Shown here in pieces: positions 28,750 to 38,811 of a stretch of 64,000 nucleotides of DNA. The stretch is from Pseudomonas sp. JAI120 (GTDB lineage: Bacteria > Pseudomonadota > Gammaproteobacteria > Pseudomonadales > Pseudomonadaceae), in the NCBI RefSeq assembly GCF_014207255.1, contig NZ_JACHCZ010000002.1, positions 248,001 to 312,000 on the forward strand, written 5' to 3'. How positions within the stretch are numbered: the stretch's first letter is position 1; every line of letters begins with the position of its first letter. A program made the position numbers and the translations under genes. Under the pieces are notes generated by a model. That model saw only the letters and a list, made by a program, of their open reading frames with translations, did no database searches and was not told the DNA's origin.

Positions 28750-30372
28750 ATGAAAATTTCAACCAAACTGCTGCTTTCATTTCTAGTGTGTGCGCTGGTC
28801 ACCCTCGGGGTCGGCCTGCTGGGTATCAAAAGCGTGGTCCGACTCGCCAATGCATTGGAACAGACGTTCTCCAATAACCTGGCGTCCGTCAGCAACACGA
28901 CCGCTACCCTCAATGGCCTGGTGGCCCACAACCGTGGTTTGTACCGTTTGATGGATGCGAGCAAAGGCGACGTCGCCCAACAAGACCGCGACCGTGTGCG
29001 CCAGGACATCGCCAACGAACTCAAACGCAGCCAGAGCGCCTACGCCACCTACCGTGCCACGCCCCTGGAAGACGACGAACGGGCAGCAGGCGACAAGCTC
29101 GACCAGATCTGGCCAACTTACACCAGCAGCTCCGAACGTATCATGTCGATGCTCGACAGTGGCCAGGTCGAGCAGGCCCGCGCCCAGCTCAACAGCACCA
29201 ACAATGAACTGTTTCGCCAGGCGCGCGAGTTGATCCGTGTGATGATCGAGTCCAATAACCGCCAGATCAAGGAAGGCGCCGTCGCCGCCGAGGACCTTCG
29301 CAGCAGCGCATTGACCTGGATGATCAGCGGCATTGTCCTGGCCTTCATCATTGCGATCATCGTCGGTGTGCTGATCACGCGCCTGATCACCCGTCCTATC
29401 GCACAAGCGGTTGAAAACGCACAGCGCATCGCCAAGGGCGACCTGACCCAAGCCATCACGACCGACCGCACCGACGAAGCCGGGCAACTGCTGATGGCCT
29501 TATCCGATATGCAAGGCGGCCTGAAAAGCACGCTGATGGAAATCGCCAACGCTTCCGACCAGCTCGCGTCGGCAGCCGAAGAGCTGAGTGCCGTCACCGA
29601 TGAAAGCACCCGTGGCCTGACCCGCCAGAACGACGAAATCCAACAAGCCGCCACCGCCGTCAACCAGATGACCGCAGCGGTCGACGAAGTGGCGAGCAAC
29701 GCCGTGTCGACCTCCGAGGCGTCGCGCCAGGCCAGCGCCGAAGCCGAGGACGGCCGCCAGCAGGTGGAGCAGGCCGTGTCGGGCATGTCATCGATGGTGG
29801 TCGAGATCAACGATTCGACCCAATCGGTCGCCGACCTCGCCGACCAGGTGCGCGAAATCGGCAAGGTGATTGATGTGATCCGCGGCATTGCCGACCAGAC
29901 CAACCTGCTGGCCCTCAATGCCGCCATCGAAGCCGCCCGTGCCGGTGAACAAGGCCGTGGTTTTGCGGTGGTGGCCGATGAGGTGCGGGCGCTGGCCCAC
30001 CGCACCCAGATCTCCACGGTCGACATCGAGAAAATGATCGGTGAAGTGCAGGCAGGCGCCGATGGTGCCGTGGCTGCCATGAACAAGAGCCTGACCTGGG
30101 CCAACAACACCCAGACCCTGGCGCAAAACGCCGGCCAGGCGCTGGAGCGCATCACCGCCAGCGTGTCCAGCATCAACGAGCGCAACCTGGTAATCGCCTC
30201 GGCGTCCGAGGAACAGGCCCAGGTGGCCCGCGAAGTGGATCGCAACCTGCTCAACATCCAGGATCTGTCCACCCAGACCGCCGCCGGTGCGCACCAGACC
30301 AACGCCTCCAGCCAGGACCTGTCGCGACTGGCCACCTCGTTCAATATGCTGGTCAGTAAGTTCCAGCTGTAA
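28750..30372 (+). CDS. Methyl-accepting chemotaxis protein
   Basis: A 540-residue transmembrane chemoreceptor. Membrane segment 1 lies at about 8-28, a four-helix-bundle type ligand domain at about 30-188, membrane segment 2 at about 190-212, then HAMP ([20 protein letters not shown]), and the signalling domain with hairpin tip [20 protein letters not shown] (about 380-399), which contacts CheA and CheW. There is no C-terminal CheR-tethering pentapeptide. The ligand is unknown; the guanidine-transport cluster lies next to it, but nothing links the two functionally. Confidence 0.93.
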   Translation: MKISTKLLLSFLVCALVTLGVGLLGIKSVVRLANALEQTFSNNLASVSNTTATLNGLVAHNRGLYRLMDASKGDVAQQDRDRVRQDIANELKRSQSAYATYRATPLEDDERAAGDKLDQIWPTYTSSSERIMSMLDSGQVEQARAQLNSTNNELFRQARELIRVMIESNNRQIKEGAVAAEDLRSSALTWMISGIVLAFIIAIIVGVLITRLITRPIAQAVENAQRIAKGDLTQAITTDRTDEAGQLLMALSDMQGGLKSTLMEIANASDQLASAAEELSAVTDESTRGLTRQNDEIQQAATAVNQMTAAVDEVASNAVSTSEASRQASAEAEDGRQQVEQAVSGMSSMVVEINDSTQSVADLADQVREIGKVIDVIRGIADQTNLLALNAAIEAARAGEQGRGFAVVADEVRALAHRTQISTVDIEKMIGEVQAGADGAVAAMNKSLTWANNTQTLAQNAGQALERITASVSSINERNLVIASASEEQAQVAREVDRNLLNIQDLSTQTAAGAHQTNASSQDLSRLATSFNMLVSKFQL

Positions 30373-30540
30373 GCGCCTCATCGCAGTGCGCCGACGCACC
30401 CGCGTGGCGCACAACGCCCTCTTCTATGCCCTCCTTTCCCACCCGCCCGGCTGAACCGCCGGGCGTCGAAGCCACTTGGCACGACTCTCGCTTTATCTCT
30501 TGCGTGCAGGATTGATACAGGTTCGCGGCACCACAATTTG

Positions 30541-30645
30541 CAATGGCCGACTAGGGTTCCGGCTCGCCAAAAGCGAGTGGCTGGTCCGAGAGTTGGCGAC
30601 CTCCAGTTGAGGTTACACGGCGGGATAAAAGCCCGGGAGACAAGC
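30541..30645 (+). ncRNA. Guanidine-I riboswitch (ykkC class)
   Basis: The segment shows the hallmark conserved blocks of the ykkC/guanidine-I aptamer in order: CTAGGGTTCCG (30551-30561), a short hairpin GCTCGCCAAAAGCGAG, then TGGTCCGAGAG (30582-30592), and after a second arm ACACGGCGGGATAAAAGCCC followed by GGGAGA. Known members bind free guanidinium and switch on export, or guanidine carboxylase genes. Here it sits about 55 bases before an ABC-transporter binding protein gene, heading the operon to 38556. Confidence 0.94.
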
Positions 30646-30701
30646 CACCGTTCACGGTGCCGCGTTGCTCCTGCTCGCCCTTGATCAACTGGAGAAGCAC
30701 C

Positions 30702-31769
30702 ATGCCCTCAATCCGTTTACCCGCCCTGCTCGCCGCCGTCTTTGCCGCCGTGCTGAGCTTCCAGGCCCAAGCCGCATCCAAAAACCACTTCAGCGTGTGC
30801 TGGACGATCTACGCCGGCTGGATGCCGTGGGAGTATGCCGGCAGCCAAGGCATCCTCGACAAGTGGGCCAAGAAGTACGGCATCACCATCGACATGGTGC
30901 AGCTCAATGACTACGTCGAATCCATCAACCAGTACACCGCCGGCCAGTTCGACGGCTGCACCATGACCAACATGGACGCCCTGACCATCCCCGCCGCCGG
31001 TGGCGTGGACAGCACCGCACTGGTGGTCAGCGACTTCTCCAACGGCAACGACGGCGTGGTGATCAAGGGCACCGGCAAGACCGTGGCCGACCTCAAGGGC
31101 ATGAACGTCAACCTGGTGGAACTCTCGGTGTCCCACTACCTGCTGGCCCGCGCGCTCGAATCGGCGGACCTAAGCGAAAAAGATTTGAAGGTGGTCAACA
31201 CGTCGGATGCCGACATCGCAGCGGCCTTCAACACCGACCAGGTCCAGGCCGTCACCACCTGGAACCCGATGCTCTCGGAGATCAAGGCCAAGCCTGGCGT
31301 GAGCCAAGTGTTCGACTCCAGCAAAGTGCCCGGCGAAATCATGGACATGATGGTGGTCAACACCCAGGTCCTCAAAGACAACCCCAAGCTGGGTAAAGCC
31401 CTCACCGGCGCCTGGTTCGAAGTGGTCGCGCTGATGAACGCCAAGGGCGCCGCCAGCACCGAAGCCCTGGAACATATGGCCAAGGCTTCCGGCACTGACC
31501 TTGCGGGCTTCCAGTCGCAACTGGACACCACCAAGTTGTTCGCCACGCCCAAGGAAGCCCTGGCCTTCGCCACCAGCGCACAGTTGCCCGCCACCATGGG
31601 CAAAGTCGCCGAGTTCTCGTTTAAACACGGCCTGCTGGGTGAAGGCGCCAAGGACACCAGCGCCGTGGGCATGAGCTTCGCCAATGGCGTGACCAGCGGC
31701 GACAAAGCCAACCTCAAGCTGCACTTCAACCCCAGCTACGTGCAGATGGCCGCCGACGGCAAGCTGTAA
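30702..31769 (+). CDS. ABC transporter periplasmic binding protein, guanidine/urea-carboxylase associated
   Basis: A 355-residue solute-binding protein with signal peptide (MPSIRLPALLAAVFAAVLSF, cleaved after QAQAA). The mature part has the nitrate/taurine-type (NMT1-like) opening FSVCWTIYAGWMPWEYAGSQ and the DALTIPAAGGVDSTALVVSD segment. Such proteins are the usual first gene of urea-carboxylase-associated transporters. The ATG at 30702 has GGAG upstream. Because a guanidine riboswitch precedes it, guanidine is the likely cargo; this has not been shown here. Confidence 0.85.
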   Translation: MPSIRLPALLAAVFAAVLSFQAQAASKNHFSVCWTIYAGWMPWEYAGSQGILDKWAKKYGITIDMVQLNDYVESINQYTAGQFDGCTMTNMDALTIPAAGGVDSTALVVSDFSNGNDGVVIKGTGKTVADLKGMNVNLVELSVSHYLLARALESADLSEKDLKVVNTSDADIAAAFNTDQVQAVTTWNPMLSEIKAKPGVSQVFDSSKVPGEIMDMMVVNTQVLKDNPKLGKALTGAWFEVVALMNAKGAASTEALEHMAKASGTDLAGFQSQLDTTKLFATPKEALAFATSAQLPATMGKVAEFSFKHGLLGEGAKDTSAVGMSFANGVTSGDKANLKLHFNPSYVQMAADGKL

Positions 31770-31781
31770 GAGGACCCGGCC

Positions 31782-32597
31782 ATGCGCCTGATCAACCGTC
31801 ACCCGGACCGCTCCAGCCGCCTGTTGCTGGTGCTGCTGCCGTTCGCCCTGCTGCTGTTTGCCTACTTCGTGGGCTCGGCCGAGCGCCTGGCAGACAACCC
31901 CAACGACAAGCTGCTGCCCGGCGCCGGGCAAATGATTGACGCGGTAAAACGCTTGGCCTTCAACGCCGACACCCGCACCGGCGAATACGTACTGTGGCAG
32001 GACAGCGCCTCCAGCCTGCGCCGCCTCGCCATCGGCCTGGGTATCAGCGCCCTCGCCGGCCTGTGCCTGGGGATCGCCGCCGGCACGCTGCCGCTGTTTG
32101 GCGCACCGTTGTCACCGTTGCTGACGGTGCTGTCGATGGTGCCGCCGCTGGCGATCCTGCCGATTCTGTTCATCGTGTTCGGGCTGGGGGAATTGTCCAA
32201 AGTGATGCTGATCGTCATCGGCGTCACCCCCTGCCTGGCCCGTGACCTGGAACAGCGCGCGCGGGAAATTCCGGTCGAGCTGCTGGTGAAGGCGCAGACC
32301 CTCGGCGCCTCCACCTGGACCCTGATGCTGCGTGTGGTATTGCCGCAATTGCTGCCGCGCCTGTTGATCTCGCTGCGGCTGATGCTCGGCTCGGCGTGGT
32401 TGTTTTTGATCGCCGCCGAAGCCATCGCCTCCACCGACGGTTTGGGCTACCGGATCTTCCTGGTACGACGCTACCTGGCGATGGACGTGATCTTGCCTTA
32501 CGTGGTGTGGATCACGCTGCTGGCCTGGCTGATGGACTGGGGCCTCAAGGCCCTGACCCGGCATGCGTTCCCCTGGTACGAAGGAGCGCGGGGATGA
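31782..32597 (+). CDS. ABC transporter permease of the guanidine/urea-carboxylase cluster
   Basis: A 271-residue inner-membrane subunit with about six hydrophobic segments and the permease loop EIPVELLVKAQTLGASTWTL (about 162-181), the EAA-type motif contacting the ATPase. The ATG follows AGAGGA by seven bases. The stop overlaps the ATPase start as ATGA. Confidence 0.9.
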   Translation: MRLINRHPDRSSRLLLVLLPFALLLFAYFVGSAERLADNPNDKLLPGAGQMIDAVKRLAFNADTRTGEYVLWQDSASSLRRLAIGLGISALAGLCLGIAAGTLPLFGAPLSPLLTVLSMVPPLAILPILFIVFGLGELSKVMLIVIGVTPCLARDLEQRAREIPVELLVKAQTLGASTWTLMLRVVLPQLLPRLLISLRLMLGSAWLFLIAAEAIASTDGLGYRIFLVRRYLAMDVILPYVVWITLLAWLMDWGLKALTRHAFPWYEGARG

Positions 32598-33358
32598 GCT
32601 TTATCAGCGTCAATAATGTGTGGCAGCGCTATGGCGACCAAGTGGTGCTCGAAGGCCTCAACCTGCACGTCGCCGAGGGTGAATTCTGCACGCTGGTCGG
32701 TACGTCCGGCTGTGGCAAGTCGACCTTCCTGCGCCTGTTGCTGGGCCAGGAAACCGCGAGCAAAGGCCAGATCCTGCTGGACGGCCAGGCCCTCGCCGCC
32801 GAGCCCGATGCCAGCCGTGGCGTGGTGTTCCAGCGCTACTCGGTGTTCCCACATTTGACTGTGCTCGACAACGTCGCCCTCGGCCTGGAACTGCCACGTT
32901 CACGCGTGCTGGGCCGGCTGTTCGGTAAAGCCAGGAAGGACGCCCGCGAACAGGCTGCCGCGCTGCTGCACAAAGTCGGCCTCGGCCACGCCCTGGACAA
33001 GTACCCCGCGCAACTCTCCGGCGGCATGCAACAACGCCTGGCCATCGCCCAGGCCCTGATCATGAAACCCCGCGTGTTGCTGCTGGACGAACCCTTCGGC
33101 GCCCTCGACCCGGGCATTCGCAGGGACATGCACCATCTGCTGCTGGAACTGTGGCGCGAAACCCGGCTGACGGTGTTCATGGTCACCCACGACCTGAGCG
33201 AAGGCTTCAGCCTCGGCACGCGCCTGCTGGTGTTCGACAAGGTCCGCGCCGACCCCCACGCCCCCGGCGCCTATGGCGCCCGCATCACCTACGACATCCC
33301 TTTGAACAGCGAGCGCCGCAAGGCGCTCGCCGCCGAACTTGGAGCCACGTCCAAATGA
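32594..33358 (+). CDS. ABC transporter ATPase of the guanidine/urea-carboxylase cluster
   Basis: A 254-residue nucleotide-binding subunit with Walker A GTSGCGKST (36-44), signature LSGGMQQRL, Walker B VLLLDEPFGALDPG and the switch His in VTHDLSEGF. It resembles the SsuB/TauB-type importer ATPases. It starts within the permease stop and its own stop overlaps the next gene, so the importer genes are tightly coupled. Confidence 0.92.
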   Translation: MSFISVNNVWQRYGDQVVLEGLNLHVAEGEFCTLVGTSGCGKSTFLRLLLGQETASKGQILLDGQALAAEPDASRGVVFQRYSVFPHLTVLDNVALGLELPRSRVLGRLFGKARKDAREQAAALLHKVGLGHALDKYPAQLSGGMQQRLAIAQALIMKPRVLLLDEPFGALDPGIRRDMHHLLLELWRETRLTVFMVTHDLSEGFSLGTRLLVFDKVRADPHAPGAYGARITYDIPLNSERRKALAAELGATSK

Positions 33359-34080
33359 CCGATTCCACCCAACTGTTCCCACCCTTCGCCGAAGAAATGC
33401 TGCCCGGCGGCGGCCACCGTTCGTTCGTGCTCAAGCGCGGCCAACTGCTGCGCCTGACCGACCTTCGCGGCGGCGCCAACGTCAGCCTGACCCTGCTCAA
33501 CGCCAACGAAAAAACCGAGCGCCTGAACCTGCCCGACAGCCTCAAATGCCAACACACAGCCAAGCTCACCACGGGCCATTGCCTGTACTCGGACATGGGC
33601 CGCGTACTGGCCGCGATCACCGCCGATACCTGCGGCTGGAGCGACAGCATCGGCGGTGTGCTGTGCGCCGCCGAAGTCGCCGAGAAGTACGGCCAGGGTC
33701 GCTATCAGGAACTGCGCAACGGCTTCTTCCGCAACGGCACCGACAACCTGCTGGTGGAGTTGGGCAAGTGGGGGCTGGGCCTGTCCGACCTGCTGATGAC
33801 CCTCAACCTGTTCAGCAAAGTCACGGTGGACAGCGACGGAGGCCTGCACTTTGTGCCGGGTAATTCCAGGGCCGGCGATTACATCGAACTCTATGCGCCG
33901 ATGGACACCCTGGTGGTGCTCACCGCCCTGCAACATCCGATGGACCCGAACCCGCACTACGCGCCGCAACCGCTGAAGCTGAGCTGGATGAACGCCGACA
34001 AAAGCGTCGCCGAACACTGCCGTACCTCACGCCCGGAAAACGAGCGCGGCTTTATCAACACCGATCGCCTGTTCGCCTGA
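33355..34080 (+). CDS. DUF1989 protein, urea-carboxylase-associated, first copy (probable carboxyguanidine deiminase subunit)
   Basis: A 241-residue protein of the DUF1989/urea-amidolyase-associated family. It shares MGRVLAAITADTCGWSDSIGG with the next gene's [22 protein letters not shown], showing that the two are paralogues. In guanidine-degrading bacteria such pairs (CgdA/CgdB) form a deiminase that converts carboxyguanidine to allophanate and ammonia. The presence of both copies and of the riboswitch supports that role here. Which copy corresponds to CgdA was not determined. Confidence 0.82.
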   Translation: MTDSTQLFPPFAEEMLPGGGHRSFVLKRGQLLRLTDLRGGANVSLTLLNANEKTERLNLPDSLKCQHTAKLTTGHCLYSDMGRVLAAITADTCGWSDSIGGVLCAAEVAEKYGQGRYQELRNGFFRNGTDNLLVELGKWGLGLSDLLMTLNLFSKVTVDSDGGLHFVPGNSRAGDYIELYAPMDTLVVLTALQHPMDPNPHYAPQPLKLSWMNADKSVAEHCRTSRPENERGFINTDRLFA

Positions 34081-34089
34081 GGAGCTGCC

Positions 34090-34719
34090 ATGTCTATCGC
34101 ACTGAAACAACCGGACGCGGCCGTGTACCGCGCAACCATCCCCGCCGGCGAGCCGTGGCTGATGGAGGTCAAGGCCGGGCAGACCCTGCGCATCCTCGAC
34201 CTGGAGGGCAACCAGGCCGTCGACACTTTGTTCTACAGCGTGAAAAACCCGCGTGAACGCTACGACGTGCAGCGCACGTTGCGCCGGCAAAACAGCGTGT
34301 ACCTGGGCACCGGCAGCGTGCTGTATTCCAACCTCGGCCAGCCGATGCTGACCATCGTTGATGACACCTGCGGGCGCCACGACACCCTCGGCGGCGCCTG
34401 CGCCCAAGAGAGCAACACCGTGCGCTACGCCCTGGAAAAACGCTACATGCACAGCTGCCGCGACAACTACCTGCGCGCCTGTGCCCACGACGGCCGCCTG
34501 GGCAAAGGCGACATCGGGCCGAACATCAATTTCTTCATGAATGTGCCCGTGACGGCCGACGGCGGGCTGACCTTCGAAGACGGTATTTCCGCCCCCGGCA
34601 AGTACGTCGACCTGCGCGCCGAGATGGATGTGATCGTGCTGATCTCCAACTGCCCGCAGTTGAACAACCCGTGCAACGCCTACAACCCCACCCCTGCGGA
34701 GCTGCTGGTATGGAACTGA
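34090..34719 (+). CDS. DUF1989 protein, urea-carboxylase-associated, second copy (probable carboxyguanidine deiminase subunit)
   Basis: A 209-residue protein with the family features [38 protein letters not shown] and [20 protein letters not shown]; the conserved Cys and His residues are plausible metal ligands. It follows the first copy by 9 bases, with GAGGAG before the ATG. It likely assembles with its neighbour. A REPIN lies in the space before the carboxylase gene. Confidence 0.82.
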   Translation: MSIALKQPDAAVYRATIPAGEPWLMEVKAGQTLRILDLEGNQAVDTLFYSVKNPRERYDVQRTLRRQNSVYLGTGSVLYSNLGQPMLTIVDDTCGRHDTLGGACAQESNTVRYALEKRYMHSCRDNYLRACAHDGRLGKGDIGPNINFFMNVPVTADGGLTFEDGISAPGKYVDLRAEMDVIVLISNCPQLNNPCNAYNPTPAELLVWN

Positions 34720-34801
34720 AACTCAAGCGCCTGCGCCATTGGTTATTTGCCCTGTGCCAATCCCGAGCCGGGCAGTGCCTGCAAAAGCGCTAGAGATCCA
34801 A

Positions 34802-34882
34802 TGTGGGAGGGAACTTGCCCTCGCTCCTACAGGCATTGGGCTTGCCCCCGATAGCGGTGGTCCAGTAATGCCCCCTCCCACA
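34802..34882. repeat. REPIN-type palindromic repeat inside the operon
   Basis: Two inverted Pseudomonas REP units: TGTGGGAGGGAACTTGCC at the left and GCTTGCCCCCGATAGCGG with CCCCTCCCACA at the right. Such elements are spread by RAYT transposases and here separate the second DUF1989 gene from the carboxylase gene. Confidence 0.85.
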
Positions 34883-34950
34883 CTAACCACACACACTGCG
34901 GACGACCGCAGTGCTCCCCCACTTTGCGGGACGGCCCGCAGGGTTTTGCC

Positions 34951-37900
34951 ATGTTCGAAAAACTGTTGATCGCCAACCGTGGCGCCATCGCCTGCCGCAT
35001 CCTGCGCACCTTGCGCGAGCTACAGGTCAAGGGCATCGCCGTGTACGCCGAGGCCGATGCGGCGAGCCTGCATATCCAGCAAGCCGACGAGGCCTACAGC
35101 CTCGGTGAAGGCGCGGCGGCCAGTACGTATCTCGCGGTGGAAAAAATCCTCGCCACCGCCAAGGCCTGTGGGGCCAAGGCGATCCATCCCGGCTACGGCT
35201 TCCTGTCGGAGAACGCAGCGTTTGCCGAAGCCTGTGAAAACGCCGGCATCGCCTTTGTCGGGCCGACACCGCAACAACTTCGGGTCTTCGGCCTCAAGCA
35301 CACCGCCCGCGCCTTGGCCAAGCAGCACAAGATCCCACTGCTGGAAGGCACCGAACTGCTCGACAGCCTCGCCTCTGCGTTGCTGGCCGCCGACGCCGTG
35401 GGCTATCCGGTGATGCTCAAAAGCACTGCTGGGGGCGGCGGTATCGGCATGCGCGTGTGCCGCAGCGCAGAGGAATTGAGTGAATCCTTCGAGGCGGTCA
35501 AACGCCTGGGGCAGAACAATTTCAGCGATGCCGGCGTGTTTATCGAGAAGTACATCGAGCACGCACGCCACCTGGAAGTGCAGGTGTTCGGCGACGGTGC
35601 CGGTGAAGTGATCGCCCTCGGCGTACGCGACTGCTCGGTGCAACGGCGCAACCAGAAAGTCCTCGAAGAAACCCCGGCGCCGAACCTGCCCGACGGCATG
35701 GCCGAGGCCCTGTGCGCGGCCGCCATCACCCTGGCCAAGGCCGTGAATTACCGCAGCGCCGGCACCGTGGAATTTATCTATGACAGTGCGGACGGGCGCT
35801 TCTACTTCCTCGAAGTGAACACGCGCTTGCAGGTGGAACACGGCGTCACCGAGCAGGTATGGGGCGTGGACCTGGTGCGCTGGATGGTGCAACTGGCGGC
35901 CGGGGAAATGCCGCCGCTGAACACACTCGAGTTAACCCCCCAGGGCCACGCGATCCAGGCGCGCCTGTATGCCGAAGACCCGGGCCGGGATTTCCAGCCG
36001 AGCCCTGGCTTGCTGACCCGTGTGGATTTCCCGCGGGCCGAGGGTCTGCGGATCGACACCTGGGTGGAAGCCGGCTGCGAGATCCCGCCGTACTTCGATC
36101 CGATGATCGCCAAGCTCATCACGTGGGCGCCCACCCGCGAACAGGCGCGCCTGGCTCTGCATCAGGCGTTGAGCGACAGCCAGTTGTACGGCGTGGAAAC
36201 CAACCGCGATTACCTGCGCCAAATCCTGCTGGCCCCGCCCTTCGCCAATGGCCGGCCGTGGACGCGATGCCTGGAAGACCTGGTCTACGTGGCCGACACG
36301 TTTGAAGTCGTCAGCGCGGGCACGCAAACCAGTGTGCAGGACTATCCCGGCCGCCTCGGCTACTGGGCCGTGGGTGTGCCGCCGTCAGGGCCGATGGACA
36401 GCCGCGCGCTGCGCCTGGGCAATCGCCTGCTGGGCAACGACGAGGGGGCTGCGGCGCTGGAAATCACCATGAGCGGGCCGCTGCTGCGCTTCAATTGCGC
36501 GGCGGTGGTCGCAGTGACCGGTGCTGAGATCCCGTTGCGGTTGAATGATCGAGCCGTGCCAATGAACACCGCGTTGCTGATTGAGGCCGGGTCGATCCTG
36601 AGCCTGGGCACCCTCGCCGGCGCCGGGGCACGCAGCTACCTGTGCCTGCGTGGCGGGCTGCAAGTGCCGGACTACCTGGGCAGCAAAAGCACCTTCACCC
36701 TCGGCCAGTTTGGCGGGCATGGGGGTCGCGCCTTGCGGGCGGGCGATGTGTTGCATCTGTTGCCGTTGGAAGACCTGAACGCCGGGCAACAATTAGTCGC
36801 CGAACCGCTGCCGGAGGTCCGCACACTGCGGGTGATTTATGGCCCTCACGGCGCGCCGGAATACTTCCTGCCGGCGTACATCGACACCTTCTTCGCCACG
36901 CAGTGGGAAGTGCATTTCAACTCCAGCCGCACCGGTGTCCGGCTGATCGGGCCGAAGCCTCTTTGGGCACGCACGGATGGCGGTGAAGCAGGGCTGCATC
37001 CGTCGAATATCCATGACAACCCCTATGCCATCGGCGCGGTGGATTTCACCGGGGACATGCCGGTGATCCTGGGGCCGGACGGGCCAAGCCTGGGCGGGTT
37101 TGTGTGCCCGGTGACGGTGATCGAGGCGGATCTTTGGCAGCTCGGCCAGCTCAAGGCCGGTGACAAGATTCGCTTTGATCCCGTGGACCTCAAGACCGCC
37201 CGCGACCTTGCCCTGAACTGGGATCAAAGGGATGCCGAAACCCTGTGGGAGCAGAGCTTGCTCGCGATGGGCTCAACTCGGTCCGCCGCCAGCATCGAGC
37301 AATTGGCATCCCCCATCATCCTGGACATCGGCCAAGCCGACACCCGCCTGGTCGCGCGCCTCGCTGGCGACACCCACCTGCTGCTGGAAATCGGCGCGCC
37401 GGAGCTGGACCTGGTGCTGCGCTTTCGCGCCCATGCCCTGATGCAGGCCCTCGAAACCCGAGCATTGAAGGGCGTGATCGATCTGACGCCCGGCATCCGC
37501 TCGCTGCAGATCCACTATCAACCCGAGCAACTGCCCCTGGCCGACCTGCTGGCACTGATCACCCACGAGTGGACCGCCGTGTGCACCCGCCAAAACCTGC
37601 AAGTGCCTTCGCGCATCGTGCACCTGCCGCTGTCCTGGGACGACCCGGCGTGCCAGCTGGCCATCGAAAAATACATGACCACTGTGCGCAAGGACGCCCC
37701 GTGGTGCCCGAGCAACCTGGAGTTCATCCGGCGCATCAACGACCTGGCCAACCTCGATGAAGTGCGCCACACGGTGTTCGACGCCAGCTACCTGGTGATG
37801 GGCCTGGGCGACGTCTACCTCGGCGCGCCGGTGGCCACGCCGCTGGACCCGCGTCATCGCCTGGTGACCACTAAATACAACCCGGCCCGCACCTGGACCG

Positions 37901-38556
37901 CCGAGAACTCGGTGGGCATCGGCGGCGCGTATTTGTGCGTGTACGGCATGGAAGGGCCCGGCGGTTATCAGTTTGTCGGGCGCACCTTGCAGATGTGGAA
38001 CCGCTATCGCGAAGTCGCGGCGTTTGATGGAAAACCCTGGCTGCTGCGCTTCTTCGATCAGATTCGGTTCTATCCCGTGAGCGCGGATGAACTGGTGCGG
38101 ATTCGTCGGGATTTTCCCCTGGGACGCTTCGAGCTGGATATCGAGGAGAGCACCCTGAACCTGACGGATTACCAAGCATTTCTTGCGCGGGAAGCCTCGG
38201 GGATCAGTGCTTTTCGTGAACAACAGCAACAGGCGTTCAACGCCGAACGCGAACGCTGGATTGCCAGTGGCCAGGCACATTTCGACAGCGAAGAGCTCCC
38301 GGCGCCAGCGGGGCAAGACACGCCGCTTACGGCCAATGAATACAGCATCGACAGCCATATCGCCGGCAATCTCTGGCAGGTACAGGTAAGCGTGGGCGCG
38401 CGGGTTGCGGCCGGTGATGTGCTGGTGATTCTGGAGTCGATGAAAATGGAGATCCCGGTGCTGGCGCCGTTTGCCGGGGTGGTGCGGGAAATCCCGGTGC
38501 GACCGGGCAGCGGGATTGGCGCAGGCCAGCGGGTCGTGGTGCTGGAACGGGACTGA
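34951..38556 (+). CDS. Biotin-dependent guanidine carboxylase (urea carboxylase family)
   Basis: A 1201-residue biotin enzyme. Domains: biotin carboxylase (1 to about 448, MFEKLLIANRGAIACRIL opening, ATP loop KSTAGGGGIGMRV, EVNTRLQVEHGVTE), a KipA-like carboxyltransferase part (about 455-760, TSVQDYPGRLGYW), a KipI-like part (about 790-1010, with LPLSWDDPA), and a biotin carrier domain with biotinyl Lys1165 in ESMKMEIP. Urea carboxylases and guanidine carboxylases share this layout; the riboswitch and two DUF1989 partners argue for guanidine. The start ATG at 34951 gives the standard N-terminus. Its ribosome-binding site is weak. Confidence 0.87.
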   Translation: MFEKLLIANRGAIACRILRTLRELQVKGIAVYAEADAASLHIQQADEAYSLGEGAAASTYLAVEKILATAKACGAKAIHPGYGFLSENAAFAEACENAGIAFVGPTPQQLRVFGLKHTARALAKQHKIPLLEGTELLDSLASALLAADAVGYPVMLKSTAGGGGIGMRVCRSAEELSESFEAVKRLGQNNFSDAGVFIEKYIEHARHLEVQVFGDGAGEVIALGVRDCSVQRRNQKVLEETPAPNLPDGMAEALCAAAITLAKAVNYRSAGTVEFIYDSADGRFYFLEVNTRLQVEHGVTEQVWGVDLVRWMVQLAAGEMPPLNTLELTPQGHAIQARLYAEDPGRDFQPSPGLLTRVDFPRAEGLRIDTWVEAGCEIPPYFDPMIAKLITWAPTREQARLALHQALSDSQLYGVETNRDYLRQILLAPPFANGRPWTRCLEDLVYVADTFEVVSAGTQTSVQDYPGRLGYWAVGVPPSGPMDSRALRLGNRLLGNDEGAAALEITMSGPLLRFNCAAVVAVTGAEIPLRLNDRAVPMNTALLIEAGSILSLGTLAGAGARSYLCLRGGLQVPDYLGSKSTFTLGQFGGHGGRALRAGDVLHLLPLEDLNAGQQLVAEPLPEVRTLRVIYGPHGAPEYFLPAYIDTFFATQWEVHFNSSRTGVRLIGPKPLWARTDGGEAGLHPSNIHDNPYAIGAVDFTGDMPVILGPDGPSLGGFVCPVTVIEADLWQLGQLKAGDKIRFDPVDLKTARDLALNWDQRDAETLWEQSLLAMGSTRSAASIEQLASPIILDIGQADTRLVARLAGDTHLLLEIGAPELDLVLRFRAHALMQALETRALKGVIDLTPGIRSLQIHYQPEQLPLADLLALITHEWTAVCTRQNLQVPSRIVHLPLSWDDPACQLAIEKYMTTVRKDAPWCPSNLEFIRRINDLANLDEVRHTVFDASYLVMGLGDVYLGAPVATPLDPRHRLVTTKYNPARTWTAENSVGIGGAYLCVYGMEGPGGYQFVGRTLQMWNRYREVAAFDGKPWLLRFFDQIRFYPVSADELVRIRRDFPLGRFELDIEESTLNLTDYQAFLAREASGISAFREQQQQAFNAERERWIASGQAHFDSEELPAPAGQDTPLTANEYSIDSHIAGNLWQVQVSVGARVAAGDVLVILESMKMEIPVLAPFAGVVREIPVRPGSGIGAGQRVVVLERD

Positions 38557-38604
38557 CCGGCGCTGTATCGTGCAGGGACTTCCGAGGCCCTGCCCCCACC
38601 GACC

Positions 38605-38811
38605 ATGACCACGCCAACCCTTTGCCCCGCCTGCGGTGCCCGCAACGATTGCACCCTGGCCGACCCACGCACCGCCGACCAGCCGTGCTGGTGCTACAGC
38701 GTCACCATCGACCCGGCGGTGCTTGAAGCGCTGCCCGATGCATTGCGCAACACGGCCTGCCTGTGCCCGCGCTGTGCTCAGGTGGATGAGCAGCTTCGCA
38801 ATGCGCGTTGA
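38605..38811 (+). CDS. Cysteine-rich CWC-family protein
   Basis: A 68-residue protein with the pattern CPACGARNDC, CWC and CLCPRC, a likely zinc-binding knuckle of the CWC family. The conserved Cys pairs are all present. Function is unknown. Its 3' end overlaps the next gene's start by 11 bases, so the two are probably translationally coupled, an arrangement common in Pseudomonas. Confidence 0.85.
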   Translation: MTTPTLCPACGARNDCTLADPRTADQPCWCYSVTIDPAVLEALPDALRNTACLCPRCAQVDEQLRNAR

